Below are positions 22,327 to 36,000 of a DNA stretch of 64,000 nucleotides, one piece after another. The stretch's first letter is position 1. Every line of letters begins with the position of its first letter. A model generated the notes under the pieces. That model was not told where the DNA came from. It worked only from the letters and a program-made list of their open reading frames with translations, and searched no databases. Origin of the DNA: Akebia trifoliata (Eukaryota; Streptophyta; Magnoliopsida; Ranunculales; Lardizabalaceae). The position numbers and the translations under genes are program-made. Location: NCBI GenBank assembly GCA_017979445.1, contig CM030709.1, forward strand, positions 372,001 to 436,000, written 5' to 3'.

Positions 22327-22499
22327 AAATACCCACAAAGAGTTATATATGGTAAGGCAAAAGGTTCTCAAGAAAAATACCCCCACAAAATCCATTCCTA
22401 ATTAGGAGTGCATAGAGAAATACCTCTTCACTATCAATAAACTCAAGTATAAGTTTGTATATTCTTCTTCTTCTAATTTATGTGATGTGGAAGCATAAC

Positions 22500-22870
22500 A
22501 AGAGTAAATATGAAAAAATAAAACGAACACACAAGATTTACGTGGTTCGACAAATTGTCTACGTCCATGAAGGAAATGGAGAAAAAATCCACTATCAACG
22601 ATAAATATTACTGACTGTCTGTCCACTTCCGCAAGGAACCTCCCAAAGCAAACATAACAGTTATAAAAAAAAATCCTACTTGAAAATACAATATATACCA
22701 CAAAAAAATCATCTCGATGGCATTGCCCACGAACTCCCGTGTGGGCCCAATCGAGTAACTTGATTTGGGACATTTCTCTCTCTTTTCGGGTTGAGTCCAC
22801 TCCGCATCAGGAAATGCCTTTTTTTATCCTACCTTGCCTCTTGAAGTCCAAACCCAATAAAAATACTAGA
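22500..22870. repeat. Possible old LTR-retrotransposon remnant
   Basis: The segment around 22525-22600 (ACACAAGATTTACGTGGTTC, then GTCTACGTCCATGAAGG) matches a string I know as widespread in plant LTR elements. A similar ACAAAAGATTTACACAATTT context occurs at 46610. No boundaries or coding sequence are visible. Confidence 0.35.
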
Positions 22871-23767
22871 TATCTTACAACACGATTGACTATTTACATA
22901 AAACTCAATTATAATTAAGGACGATATAAATAATGAGGAATCCATGACATCATAGATTTATCTCATACAAAGTGGTGTCGTTCGGTTGGATCGAATAGAC
23001 AATAGCTTAAACCTGTGATTTCTAACCATTTGAACTTGATTTCTAGCATTTGGGTTTACATGCATTTTTTTTAGATATTTATTGGGTATGCTTATATGTT
23101 GTACTTTTATTATAAAACATTTCTTACCTTATTAAGTTCTTTATTGAACAAACCTTACTTTATGAATCAAGCTAGGATGACTTATAAAGATTTCAAATAT
23201 TACTAAGGATTGTTGAGCCCATTATCAAATTAGCAATCCAACATCATAACATTTTAGATTTCATGAAAAAACTTAAATTCAAAGGAAGAAGAAAAATTCA
23301 AACAAAATTTATTTCTTCATTTTGAATTTTACGATGGGGATCCTCACTCCAAGATTTGTTGGATAACAAACTTGGTAAAGTAGGATTTGTTGAGTAATAA
23401 ACTTGATAACTAGAAGTTTCCCTTGTAGTTTTTAGAACTCGAAGGGAGTTTTTTTTATATAAAATTGTGACAGTTTCTACCCAGTAAATCTCGCTACTGT
23501 TTTTCTAAACGAAAAATATTTAAATCTTAAAATTTTCTTAATAGTTAATCAAGCTGGTTTTGTTAAGGGAGAGAATCTCTAAAAAAAAAAAAAAAAACAA
23601 ATTCCATCTCAGCCGTACGTTTGATACCCTGCATCGATTGTGAGATTAGAGCCTCTCTTTATATTGATCACAGTGGTTTTCGGATCAAAATAGTACGGCT
23701 TGGATCTTGGATATATATTTTAGATTTTTTTCAACTCCGTAGTTGAGAGAGAGAGAGAGAGAGAGAG
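22871..23767. promoter_or_regulatory. Promoter/5' UTR region of the seven-TM receptor gene
   Basis: AT-rich sequence upstream of the ATG at 23768. Contains an 18-A run (23580-23597), a TTTATATTGATC element near 23660 and GATATATATTTTAG near 23708 that could serve as a TATA box. A perfect GA microsatellite (23745-23767) abuts the start codon, as is common in plant 5' UTRs. Start site not determined. Confidence 0.45.
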
Positions 23768-26700
23768 ATGAATTACAGAAAGAGCTGTGTCTGTGATCTA
23801 TTATGGCTAGGGTTTCTGCTTCTGTCCTACTCAATTATCCACGTTGGTGCTTCGATCCATGAGTATAAAAACGAAGCATTTGCTTCTCGGTTGAATTCCT
23901 TCTTCTTCCATGGCGGTAGTGAGGGTCTCTATGCTTCCAAGGTTATCGACAAACCCATTTCCGAAGAAAAACCTTACAATGGCAAGTCTTTTATTCGGTA
24001 AGCTTTTGATCTCCCAGATTTCATAGGGTACTATGTCTGATTGCTTCGATTATACGCTTTTAATGCATTTGATCGAATCATTGTTTCTTTGTTCAATCTG
24101 ATTAAGGGCTTTTGATTTTATCAGTCTAGTTTTGTGGAAGATTAACTATATATACATTCTTTGTTCGATTGAGAAAATCTGTTGGGTTTTTTGTTTTGTT
24201 TTTGTTTCCCTTAATACAGAGTATCTTTATCAAACCAGCGATCTAACTTCTACAATCAGCAGTTAATTTTCTTTTGAAATGTTGGCTTTGTTAAAGTGAA
24301 TCAGTAATAAAAGATTGAATTTTTTATGAATATCAAACGTTGGAGGCCTTGATATGATTTTTATTTTTAATGAAAGAAAAGTTTTGTTAGAAATTACCAA
24401 AGACAATGTTTAGAGGAGAGTGTCTACAAGCTTGAACGAATTGGAGAAAAGGAAACTTAGATTATGTTAGGTGCATATGAGGATAAGTTGAGTCTTGGTA
24501 AAAAACGGAAAAAGTAGGAAAAGATGGCAAGTTTATTCCAATTTTTTTTTAATGATGACTACACAAGAGACTTAGGACTAGGAGAAGACACATGAGAGAT
24601 CCGAGAGCACACATGCCTCTATAAAATTAGAGTTCCAGAAGTAAAAAAACCAATGTTAGCAAAGTTGAAGGTAGATAGTGCCCTTATTCATTTCATGCTT
24701 ATATCATATAATGCACTTTGCCTTATGAATTGCACCCTTACCTTTTTCTTTTTTTAAATGGAAAAAGAATTGGAGAAACCCGCTTCTTTTTGTAGTGCGG
24801 TGCAGGATCATTGGGTTGAAATTTGATTCGTGGAGGTGGTCTAATTGGTGGATACACTTTGGTTTCAGTATCTGAGCTTACTGGGTGAAAATCCTATCTT
24901 TGCAGGGAATGAATTCTGTTTTGTCATCTTATACATGTTGAATGTCATAAAAGATTTGAAGAGAAATGGAAGACCTGAGTACACCTGCATGAATGATTGT
25001 TTTCACTCTCTTCTTTGACCATAGCATATCTTATTTCGACACTTATGATAAAAGTTAGTGGAATAGGGGTAGATTTTCCCAAAATGTTAAGATGTATGCT
25101 TGTCCTTGAGGGTAGATTTATACTTTTCTTTTTGTAAGTGGAGAAGAATCGTTGCCAATTCTTAGGTGTCCTTGGTGGTAATTTTACATTCTAAATACAC
25201 CGGAAACGTTGCTCTATTCTGTGTGGGAGGATGGTGTGTAGGCTGTATAGATGGTATCGAGTAGACTACTGGAAAATCAATACACCTACTGGATTTTGAT
25301 TGTTGCTAGTTGCATTTGCTCGAATTGTTTCGTTTCAAATCCTAGTACATTTCTTATTTTGTGTAAAGGGCCTCTGGAAAGAGTGGTTAGGATGCACACT
25401 ATCTTGCTTGAGAGACCCATGGCCTTAAAAGATTCAGTTCTAGTGGGAGTGATGGCAGTTTGGTCTTCATGGTTTTTTCAACATTTCCTCTGGTTTGTGA
25501 CTGAAACATAAGTAAAATGCTGCTGCAGGAATCCTAAGAGGTTTGATGACATGGTTTAGAGTTTTGACAATATCAATCTAGTGAGGATCAATCGAGGAAT
25601 CATCAACTTGATATCTGTAGACACTGGGACTCAGAACGGGTAAATTGAATGTATAAGATAGCTCTGTTGTTCTGGGATTCAGGAAATATAAGCAGCTTAC
25701 TAAGAAATTGACAAGTACAGCTTACTAAGAAATTGCCAAGTACTAGTGAGCTTCCATTGAAGCTTAAGTGTCTAAAGCATCTCATTGAGATTTGTTTTTT
25801 CTTTAGCACGTGTTATGTACCTATTGCTGAGGTAATAGTGGCTAGAACATGGCAATTTGGACTTCTCAGTAAAAAGTGAGCTTTCTGAGCTGAGATGACT
25901 CATTTAATTTCCCCTCAACTTCTTAATTGTTTTTTCTGTTGAGAGAAATCACCTGAAGCTCTTGGACCATGACAGTCTATGGCTAATGATAAGAACCCCA
26001 ATGTATTGCCTATGAACATTAAAAAAAGCACAACTGAGATCGTCAAACATGCTTTCACAGTGATGTGTTTCGCCCATTGTTATAATAAGAATCACGAGCC
26101 ATACTTTTCTGTATAGATGGACTTAAAAGTCATGTAACAACATTCCAAGAGTAACGGATGCCAAGTAACATTTGTTGTTCTATATATTTAATGTAGGAAT
26201 ATGTAGAGCTTATGTATGGGGCAAAGGTTAACCAACTAATGGGTAGGAGATATACTACTTTACAGTTTGGATGAGAGGACCTTCCTATCCAGAACTTTTC
26301 TCTTAACGTTCTGCCAATATTTTTTCCTTCTTTTGACCAACCAAAACAACATGGTTGGTCAGATATGGATATCCTTATTGGATTAAGTTTACTTGCCTCT
26401 TAGGAGATTGGGATTGCTTCAAGTAAATTGTGGATCTTTATTCCTTGCTTCTATACCATATATTTTGATAAATCATCTAATCATGTAGCTTGAAAAAGTT
26501 AGACATTTATTCAATATCTCTGTTCAAATGAGATAGTACTCTCACAAGTGCAATTTCAGGTTTGAATCTGTTACCTTTCGGAGGACAAAGGAGGCCACTG
26601 CTAAGCAGAATGCAATGCAGAAAGTGACTGGATTGGTGGAAGCTATAATAGTGGAGGTCAGAGACAGGGAGAGAATTGGTGGTTCTTATCTTAATTCTGA

Positions 26701-29651
26701 TGCAATATGCTGCACTCCAGAACTTGCCAATGGTGGATTATGCAATGTGGGAGAAGTAATTATTCACCAAAATCCAGAGAACCCTGACTGGCCAAAACGA
26801 ATTCAGACCTTCTTTGAAGGAAAAAATGAAGAAGTAAACATGTTAACTTCCACTGTTGAACTAAATGATACTGGAATGTATTATTTGTATTTCATGTTTT
26901 GTGACCCACAACTTGAGGGTACACTAATCAGAGGAAGAACTGTGTGGAGAAACCCGGAAGGTTATTTACCTGGAAAGATGAGGCCGTTGATGACATTTCA
27001 TGGTTTCATGTCTTTAGCTTATCTTGTACTTGGTCTCATCTGGTTTCTCCAGTTTGTTCGCTTTTGGAAAGATATATTACAGCTGCACTACCACATCACA
27101 GCGGTAATTGCTCTTGGAATGTGTGAAATGGCTCTCTGGTATTTCGAATATGCAAATTTTAATTCTACAGGGAGTAGGCCGATGGGCATTACCATGTGGG
27201 CAGTCACGTTTACTGCTGTCAAGAAGACTGTTTCTCGCCTTCTACTTTTAGTAGTTTCTATGGGCTACGGTGTTGTGAAGCCAACCCTTGGAGGGATAAC
27301 CTCCAAAGTTCTTCTTCTCGGCATGATCTATTTTGTGGCTTCTGAGGCTCTTGAGCTGGTTGAACATTTAGGAAATATCAATGATTTCTCTGGAAAAGCG
27401 AAGGTGTTCTTGGTGCTACCTGTTGCTCTCTTGGATGCCTGCTTCATTATCTGGATCTTTGCGTCATTGTCTAAAACTTTAGAGAAACTTCAGGTAATCT
27501 TTCTGTTCCATTTTAACTTTCCCTGTTTCCTGCCCCTTCCAGGTGTTGAGTTGTCCTTATATATGCCAACTTAGATGCCAGGCAGAGATATTTCACAATT
27601 TTATTGTAGCACTTAATGTACTATGCACACTCTTTAATAATACTGACAGCATGACATATCTGAACTTTAGATGTCGTTCAAGATAGAGTGATTTTCAATA
27701 CAGTTCGTATGATTTAAAACTCAAATGTATATTTTCCAGTATTTTAGCTACAAAGTTTCGTGCAATGATCTACAGTTATTCATCTGTTGTTGTAATTAAA
27801 CGGGAAATTGCTAAAAAAAAGTGTTACGTTGTTTTTATTGCCTTTATATGTTCTCATACTTTATTTTTATGGTAGTCAGGATTTTTAAAAACCTCAACTT
27901 TTTAATAAATTCTCACTTCATCACTCAAATAATACATTGTGCATCAGGCACCTTTTATCAGCATCTGACACTGGCACAGAAGGGATGTAGGATCCACAAC
28001 TTCAAGATGCTTAATATGCTGACAGGTTCTTGTAAACATATTAAAGTTGTTGTACTAATTAAAAGAAACATAAATCTATTGAAAGAGTAATGCCCGAGAA
28101 ATTAGGAAAAGCTATTATATGGAAATAGCATTCATGTTGGTAAATATCGTCACAGCTAAAAACGTTTAATCTAATCAACCATGTTACTAATGTAATAGAT
28201 TGCGTAGTTTAGAAGATGCATTAGTGGATAAAAGCGGTTTTGTCTTCTTTTTTTTCATGGTTGTACTTGAATCCACAACCTGAAAGTTGCTTTGCAATGT
28301 TTCAAACCAACTAAGCTATGGGTCTAAGCCCCATAAGAGCAGGTTTTTTCTGTCTAGGAATGTTAATTGTCGCTTGCAAAATTCCACATGTTCTTTCCTT
28401 GATAAAAATAGGAATGTCTATCACTTTGCAACCTCGCATCACCATAGATCATCTCCTTGACGTGGTTAGTATAACATTTGATGTGAAACTTTTCTCAATT
28501 TTTGTTACAGATGCGGAAAAGCATGGCCAAACTGGAGCTTTACCGAAAATTCACCAATTCCCTGGCAATATCTGTGTTGCTTTCTGTTGCTTGGATTGGT
28601 TATGAGGTAAGCTGTTTTGCTTGCTCTTCTCACCAGAAAATTTCCTTGTTCATCAACAACGCACCATGATTCTTCTAGCAGATTGAAGTCTACTGACTAC
28701 TTAAAGGCCAAATGGCCTTATTTCAAAGTATTCAATATCTAATGGCCAATCTGACATGCGTCCTCAAGCATTCCGTAAGGGACACTGCACATTCCATAGC
28801 TTCCTTTATTTTTGATAGCACCTCTTGTTGTTCATATCATTTGGGCCCAGAAGTAGCTTATTACGTACCTCTTATTGGCATTTCCACCCTTCTCTTCATC
28901 ATATTCGTGTTTTCTTCTTTTATTTCAGGAATAAAATTATACCTCTGTTCATATCCTCATGGGGGCATTCATGTACATCTGTTCATTTCCTTATAAGGAC
29001 TATCTTTTTATAAATTTAATAATCTATGTTTCTATAAAATAATAATAATAATAATCAATGTTACTAATTGTTCATGTTCCTGGATTTGTGTTGGCATAGC
29101 TATACTTTAATGCAGCTGATCCATTAAGTGAGCTTTGGCAAAGAGCATGGATCATTCCTGCTTTTTGGACTGTGCTTGCATATATACTACTGGTGGTTAT
29201 CTGCATCCTCTGGGCTCCTTCACATAACCCAACTAGGTATTCATTGCATCCTCTTCCCTTTCTTTCTTATCCCTTTTGGGGTAAAACAACACACTAGAAT
29301 TGGTGGATTGTTAGGGTCCAATATTGACAAGAAGAATATCGATATTATGCTTTTAGAGTATAAAATTTGGTCGCATTAAGCAGACACTTATCAGTTCTCA
29401 AGTCCATCAAAAGTGTTTGTTTTAATTATGTTTTTTATAATTAATTTGGCACGAGTCCCCGCAGATACGCATACTCAGAGGAGACTGGGGATGACCCCGA
29501 CGAAGAAGGTATCTCATTGATCAGCAGTGGGATACAGGTGGCTGGAGAAATGGGAAACAAGCTGGAGAGGAAGGAAAGGAAAGTGTCAGTTGCTGCTGCA
29601 GATCATGTGTTTGGGCTTGGAGAGGATCTCGAGGAGGATAAACGAGAATGA
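23768..29651 (+). CDS. Lung seven-transmembrane receptor family protein
   Basis: Exons: 23768-23997, 26560-27493, 28511-28606, 29100-29236, 29465-29651. All introns are GT-AG and the total is 1584 nt (527 aa plus stop). A hydrophobic signal peptide (WLGFLLLSYSIIHVGAS) is followed by an extracellular/lumenal domain with the FESVTFRRTKE and ERIGGSYLNSDAICCTPEL blocks and conserved Cys residues. From about residue 217 (MRPLMTFHGFMSLAYLVLGL) come seven hydrophobic segments, including HYHITAVIALGMCEMALWYF and GMIYFVASEALELVEH, and an acidic tail (EETGDDPDEEG). Family knowledge: plant members are called candidate GPCRs and the animal relatives GPR107/108 and TMEM87 are Golgi proteins; a Golgi/endomembrane role is likely but ligand and signalling are unproven. 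Identity of the family is near certain; intron 1 is 2.6 kb. Confidence 0.95.
28248..28325 (-). mobile_element. SINE-like tRNA-derived fragment in intron 2
   Basis: Read on the - strand: CCATAGCTTAGTTGGTTTG (A-box-like), then GGTTGTGGATTCAAGT (B-box-like), then an A-run. The spacing fits a tRNA-derived SINE head. No clear target duplication, so it may be truncated. Confidence 0.5.
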
Positions 29652-30271
29652 AGGCAAAACTTATTTTCTCTTATATTCTGGAAAATCTCAGGTTCACTCT
29701 TTAAGTCACTTTTCCAGCAAAGATGCCGGTATATGTTCTGTTGTACCACTTGTTTTATATGTACATGGGGGACCTTACAAAGAAGGATATTATACAATAG
29801 AGATTGAAGCAAAGTTGAGGACAAACAAGTCATAAACTGCACTGCCTGATAAACACTTTGATGACTTAATCTGCTTTGAAATTTCTTCTGAGAGTAAGAA
29901 CATTTTTATTGTGTACATGGTATGAAACAAAAAGAGATGTGTGGGTACTGCTGTTGTAAAATGTAGTGGATTTACAAACGAACAACTTCTTGTGGCAATT
30001 CCTTCAGGGTAATTTCAAAATACTCCTTTAGGGGGTTTGATGAACATTTTCAAACTGATGACATACTGACATATTGTGGTTGACCGTGATCTTGGGGGGG
30101 GGGGGGGGGGGGATTTAACATAAATGGCTGATTCCAAACCAAGTGCAGCTTTGATTTAACATCAATGTCTTATTGGACTTATTTGATGCAGCTTTGATTC
30201 CAGTTGAAGTGCTTATATGGAAGTACCTTTCTTTCAATCATTTTTTATATCCATTACTAAAAATTAAAATT
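29652..30271. other. 3' UTR and intergenic, with a 19-G run
   Basis: 3' UTR of the receptor gene probably ends within 29.9-30.0 kb. A homopolymer of 19 G lies at 30094-30112. No gene seen. Confidence 0.55.
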
Positions 30272-30640
30272 AGGGTCCCGTTCAATGGCCAACAGTTTGG
30301 CAAATATTTTGGCAAACACTTTTTCAAAACATGGGTTAGAGGTCTTGGAATGGGCTGATTTTTGGTGAGGATAATCTCTATGGTGAGGAGATCATCCTCA
30401 CCAAAAATCAACTCATTCCAAAACTTCTAGCCCCAGTTTACAAGTTGAAAAATCGTGAACCGTCCATTTTTTGTAAACCATTTTTGATGGGGTTAGAAGT
30501 TTTGGAATGGGCTGATTTTTGGTGATGATGATCTCCTCACCGTAGAGATCATCCTCACCAAAAATCAGCCCATTCCAAGACCTCTAACCCATGTTTTGAA
30601 AAATGTGTTTGCCAAACTGTTGGCCATTGAACGCTACCCT
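30272..30640. mobile_element. MITE, 369 bp, nearly fully palindromic
   Basis: The termini AGGGTCCCGTTCAATGGCCA and (reverse complement of the right end) AGGGTAGCGTTCAATGGCCA are inverted repeats, continuing through CAGTTTGGCAAA. Flanking TAAAATT (30265-30271 and 30641-30647) is a 7-bp direct repeat. The inside folds back on itself: GGCTGATTTTTGGTGAGGAT ... ATCCTCACCAAAAATCAGCC occurs as nested hairpins. No ORF. Superfamily uncertain; hAT-like or Mutator-like are possible. Confidence 0.88.
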
Positions 30641-33034
30641 TAAAATTAAATCAATTAATATAAACTACTCACAAGTTTTTCTATATAAATAGAACATTAA
30701 AATTAGGTCAAGGTTATGGAAAAAAAAATTAGGTTGTAGACTCCTCGGTATTTGAGTCGCAATAAAAATATCGTGGTGCCGGCCAACAAGCATTCAATGA
30801 CCAAACTATCAACTTAAGAAAATTGTAGAGCAAAGAGAATAAAGAAGAGAAATTGTAGCGCAAAGAGAATAAGTAAGAGGTAAGTGTAAGGCACTAAAAT
30901 CTTGAGGAGACCTATACAAATTTTATAAATAGAAATAAAGTCCCTAGAAATCATAGGTTTTTATTTTTTCAGATTAATCCCATTATCCTGATAAGTCCAA
31001 GGGATCCATATTAAATTTTAGGTCATAACCCTAAATAAATGAACTTGACCCAAAAAAATCCATGAAGTCCTCAAAATTAGAATTGGACAAAGTTAGCATT
31101 TAAATCAACTAGTCAAAGCCTATTAAGTCATGATTATAGTTGAAAATTTAATTTACTCTAAGTCTATATATTTTATGCCTTTCATAATTTGGAAAGATCT
31201 TGTGATCGCTTCCTATTAAAAGACAAAAACTCTCAAGCTTTCTTCTTGAGAATTTTGAATTCACCACTTAATGTTAGGTTCACCACTTTTTATTGTATAG
31301 CTCTACATTTAATTATTGTTGAGTTTGACAATATTTTCATTAAAAAAAAATTCGATAAACTTGACAGCAAATAAATGTTGAACTAGAAAATAAAAAGTGG
31401 TGAACTTGACACTAAGAGGTGAGTTCGACAATAAAAATGTTTAAATAGACAATAAAAAGTGCTGAACTTGGCATTGTAAATGTAATCAAGATACACAAAT
31501 TGCATAAATCTAAAAAATTATAACATAATCATCAAAAGATTAGAATCTCAACTTTATTCTACAATTTTTTTATATTATAAATCATCGAAATAAATTAAAA
31601 AAATACGTCTAAATGTTCAAAATGAAGATAATATCACTTCTCCACTCCTCATTCATGATCAAAGATAGTTGGAAATGATCGTAATTGCCATTGAAAAATC
31701 TAACTAAATGATGAAAATGAGAAAAAGAGTAATTTGAGTATTTCAATGACATTAAACATGTGAGATGACATTAGAGACTATTAAGATAAAAAAAATTACT
31801 AAAGAGTTGTGATCTAAAACAGTGTCCCATTCCTATAACAATGTTAGGTGTCTATGTAACAAATTTTTATTAGAATTCAAACACATTAGACTACATGCAC
31901 TCTTGGGTTAAGAGCTAACAAAAACATGCCACGTAGATACTTTACTTTTATCATAGGAACGAGACCCGTCTGGATCCTAACTCTTTACTAAATGAAGTAT
32001 AAGGAGACCATCCAAAGCTTAGGGACTATTATTTAGGAAAAATCCATCCACAAGGGTCCTTTAAATAATATTCTCAAAAGAAAATCTTATACCGGTATTA
32101 AAATACCTTTTTTTTTTTTTTCTAAAACAGCCACACGACCGTTATAAAAGTCATTTCCGTCTCCCGCTTTTTTCCTATTCTTTGAAGAACTTCCCGCTAC
32201 GAAATACTTCAAAAACTCCTTCGGAAGAAATCTGCGAACGGATAACTTCAAGGATTGCAATTCGATTCACTAGTTGCAGAACGAATCGCCATTATAGTAC
32301 GGCCCCGATACTCTTCTCTTTGTTAGGAGTTCGAGATCTACTGTTTTTCTTGTAACATGACTTAGAAGTTATCGTATAACCATCTTGTCCATTTCAATTG
32401 AATCGATCTAATTGCAACACATGTTAGGGTTTAAGAGTAGTTATTTTGTGTGTGAGAGATTGCAGATTTGAGACTATCTGTTCTTTTCATTGTCTGGTTA
32501 GGTTCCGAATAGATACAGAATCGTTAAAATGATCTTCTGATTCGATTCGGATAAGCGTGTTTTCCCGATAATAATTAGGGTTGATCTTTGCTTTTATTCA
32601 TAAAAAATACTTTTCATTTTGTTCATGAAATTGAAAAGTTTAAATTGCTCCATATTTGCAGAATTTGAGGGGTTCAGATAGAGATTTTAGGATATTGTTT
32701 GAATTTAACTCGACCTTAATAATGATATACTTTTCCTTGTTTTCTTTGTGTTGGTAGATTAATTATAGCAATCAAAGCATTTATTTTGAATCGTAAATTA
32801 ATTTATAGCGGAAGTCACTTGATCATGAAATTCACAGCTTTCTAGCATTCCTAAGTCTATCATTTTATCCGATAAAGTTTCAGTAGCGATGATATTTTTT
32901 TTTCCACTGTGAACATCACAGCCAATGCTTGATATTTGTGTGTGTGTGTGTTTTTTCTTCTTTTCTTTCCTAAATCATGCTAGGTTGCTAGTTCCTGCCG
33001 TGTTTCGTTTGGTCTACAGCTTGTCTCTGATACA
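30641..33034. other. Intergenic plus 5' leader of the unknown-function gene
   Basis: 30.7-32.1 kb is AT-rich without a gene. 31250-31470 repeats a degenerate 'AATAAAAAGTGGTGAACTTGACA' motif several times, resembling 45400-45490. From about 32.15 kb the sequence becomes CT-rich and looks like a 5' UTR with one or more introns before the ATG at 33035. Confidence 0.5.
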
Positions 33035-36000
33035 ATGTTACAGTGGATGGGAGGATCTAGGCGGAAGGTGGCAGCTGTAAGTGTAATGGAGATTCAAATT
33101 TTAGTTTGATTTATTATTGGCAGAGCAAAATTAGCATCTATTTACTGTATAAATTAACCTTTGGTTGATTTTAGAGCTTGTCCAGTGAATCATAAATCAT
33201 AGCCTCTTAAATAGACTGAAACCAGCAGAAGGAAAAGGAACCCAGACTGAAGGTTACATGAAGATTATGTGTATTAATTTAAAAAAAATCTTTGACAGAG
33301 TAGATCGTATGCAATTGTGAATCCAATTTGATTTGGAAGAAAAGTACTTCTAACTTGTTTTCCAACTTGGCACCAATTTCCGCTTCATTTTAGATAAGGC
33401 TAGGATTACAGTTCAACCACATTTAGAACTTTGCACATATAATTTCCTGGATTTTCACATAAAAAACGAGTGGTACAGAATTTCACTTTTTCCGATGATT
33501 TCCATCATATTCCTTGATTACTTGATTAAAACACTAATTTTTCCTGGATCAAATCAACTCGACACCTGAGGTATTTGCTGAACTGAGACCTTTTTTTTTA
33601 ATCTCTCCCTCTTTTTTATTTTCACCCCTTTTCATCTTGGAATCCTTAGTGTTATATATATTTGGTGCTGTAGTCCTTTTCCCCCCCTAATGAAACCAAT
33701 TCACCAGCTTTACTTTCTCAACAACAATTTAATTTCTATGTGACTATGCAATTCTTTTTCTCTTAGCTGTTGCATTTAGTCACGTGAGATGTCTCACCAT
33801 ACAACATTCTTAAATTTAATTTTACACGCTCGTGTCCTTTTACTCTTATTTGTTGTGTCCGGACTTATTTGAAGTGCCATTTTGATTTCTGGTCTGACAC
33901 ATTACAATGTTTTGGTGTTCATGGTGTTTCTTGTTTATGATTGTATGGGGATAACTTCAGTCAAGAAGATCAACACATAAAAGGTAACATAAACATCTTT
34001 TACTTTTCTTTTCCCTTGCAGTATATAATTTGCATACCACTAATATGTTTAGACATTTGGTACCGCACACTTCACAAACTTTATAAAATTTCAAGGCAGA
34101 AACAGTACTTTGAGCAAAAGAAACAGCAACAACAGAGAGCTGGCTTAGATAACAACACTGATGGAATAAACACAAGTGGCCAATACCATGAGAAACCTAA
34201 TTCATTGGACATCATAAGTTTGTTGAACTTGGCAACGGTTGCTTGCACCAATGGTAAAACTATTTGCAATATTTTTTATGTTTGGGACTTCTTTTTTGTC
34301 TTTTTGCTAATTGGCCAGTTACTTTACGGCATTCTTCTATTTTCGTCAATCCTTTTTTTTTTTTTTGGCTTTTTAATTTTTCAACTGTTTCCATGAGGAA
34401 AGCAAGGGAAGATCCAGAGGCCAATGCTTCTTCAGTGAACCATCAGGTTTTGAAGTGCCCACCTGCAGGCCCAAAAAATAAAATTATTCATAGAGATTTG
34501 GATGATTTGAAGCAAGCTCGTAAGTTTTTTTTTCTTTCTCTTTTTAAGTTTGTCTACACTATGATTCATGGCTCCGGCCGTGCTAGGTTTCAGCTGTAAA
34601 GTTGGTGGTGTATCCTTAGTTTATGCTAGTGCAATATGAAAAATGTTGTATGCATGATGATTCGTATGCTGAATAATTAGCCTGCTATCTGAAACAGAAT
34701 CTAAACCATCAGGATATGAAGTGAAGAATGTATCCCCAAAGAAGTAAGTGTCAAATATTTGTGCTATTGCACGTGTCTTTCTTTGCATGTGCTTGGGTTC
34801 TCTCTGTGAAAATTGATATTGTGTTCGCCTAACAGGGTTTTCTCCAGCTGTGCTGATAATGTACCATCTCCTCCTAACTACTCTGCTAGCAAAAAGAGTG
34901 ATAATGTACCATCTCCTCCTAACTACTCTGGTAGCAAAAAGAGTGATAAATTGTATCACTGGAAGACAGAAACTGAATATCGTAAATATCAACTTTTGTT
35001 TGACACTGATTTTCTTGGTTAAAATGAATAATAGTCTTCTTTCCTTTCCAAGGAAATTTTAACCATTTCAGCTGTTTTCTTTAATTTTGTTATTGCGATG
35101 AAGTTTTGACATGGAAGGTGTATCCGGTATTTAAATTCTCATATCATTTTGTTTTGTCTTCTCTCCTTTTCCTTTTCTCTGTTATGCTTTTGCAGAGTTA
35201 TCTGTTCTTGATTTACTAGCTGATGATGGGCCAAATGGAAATTTAGAAGGAAGTCCAGTACATGAAGCTCATGTTGCATTTTCTGTAGAAGGTAATCTTT
35301 TCAACTGAAGCTTATGGAAAGTTCAGTAATATCTCATTGTCATAAACACCAATTTATGGAGAGAGTTTTATTTCCAAACTCTAAGAGTACAAGTATATAT
35401 TTTTTAATTATTCTTGAGATCCATGGGCTCCAGAGTTAGATGGAAAATGCAAGTTGAATTTTCTAAAAAGTGACGGGAAGACCAAATAGGATGGGATTGA
35501 GGCAGTGAAAATGTATATGAACACGCTTGAACTAACAGAAAATATGGTTTTAGCCAAAAAATTGAATGGAGTTTGATGATGAGAATGGAGTTTTTCATGT
35601 TATTCTGTGTTTAGAAGTTAAAACCAAGCAAGCAAAGCTTGTGAGTACTTATACCATGACGTGGGTTCAAAGCTGCCTTTATCCACCAACTGTTAACAAA
35701 TAACCTTTTGCCAACCCAAAAAATAAAAATAGAAACCAATTTGCAAAGAAAAGGGTTTATGTGAACAGATGAGCACAAGAGAAGGAAGGAATGCTTCTCT
35801 TGGAGATGGAAAATTACAAGCTAGAAACAACATAGAAACTCACAGGAAATGCTTAAAAAACATAGGAATAACTCTCAAAGAGAAAATGAGGAAATGGAAC
35901 TGCTTGTTGAACTTTTTTTGTAGGAATGTTTGGTCTCATTTTCCCCTTCTTTCCCTCGTTTCTTTTGTTTCTCCATTTTTTACAAAAAATAAATTCAATG

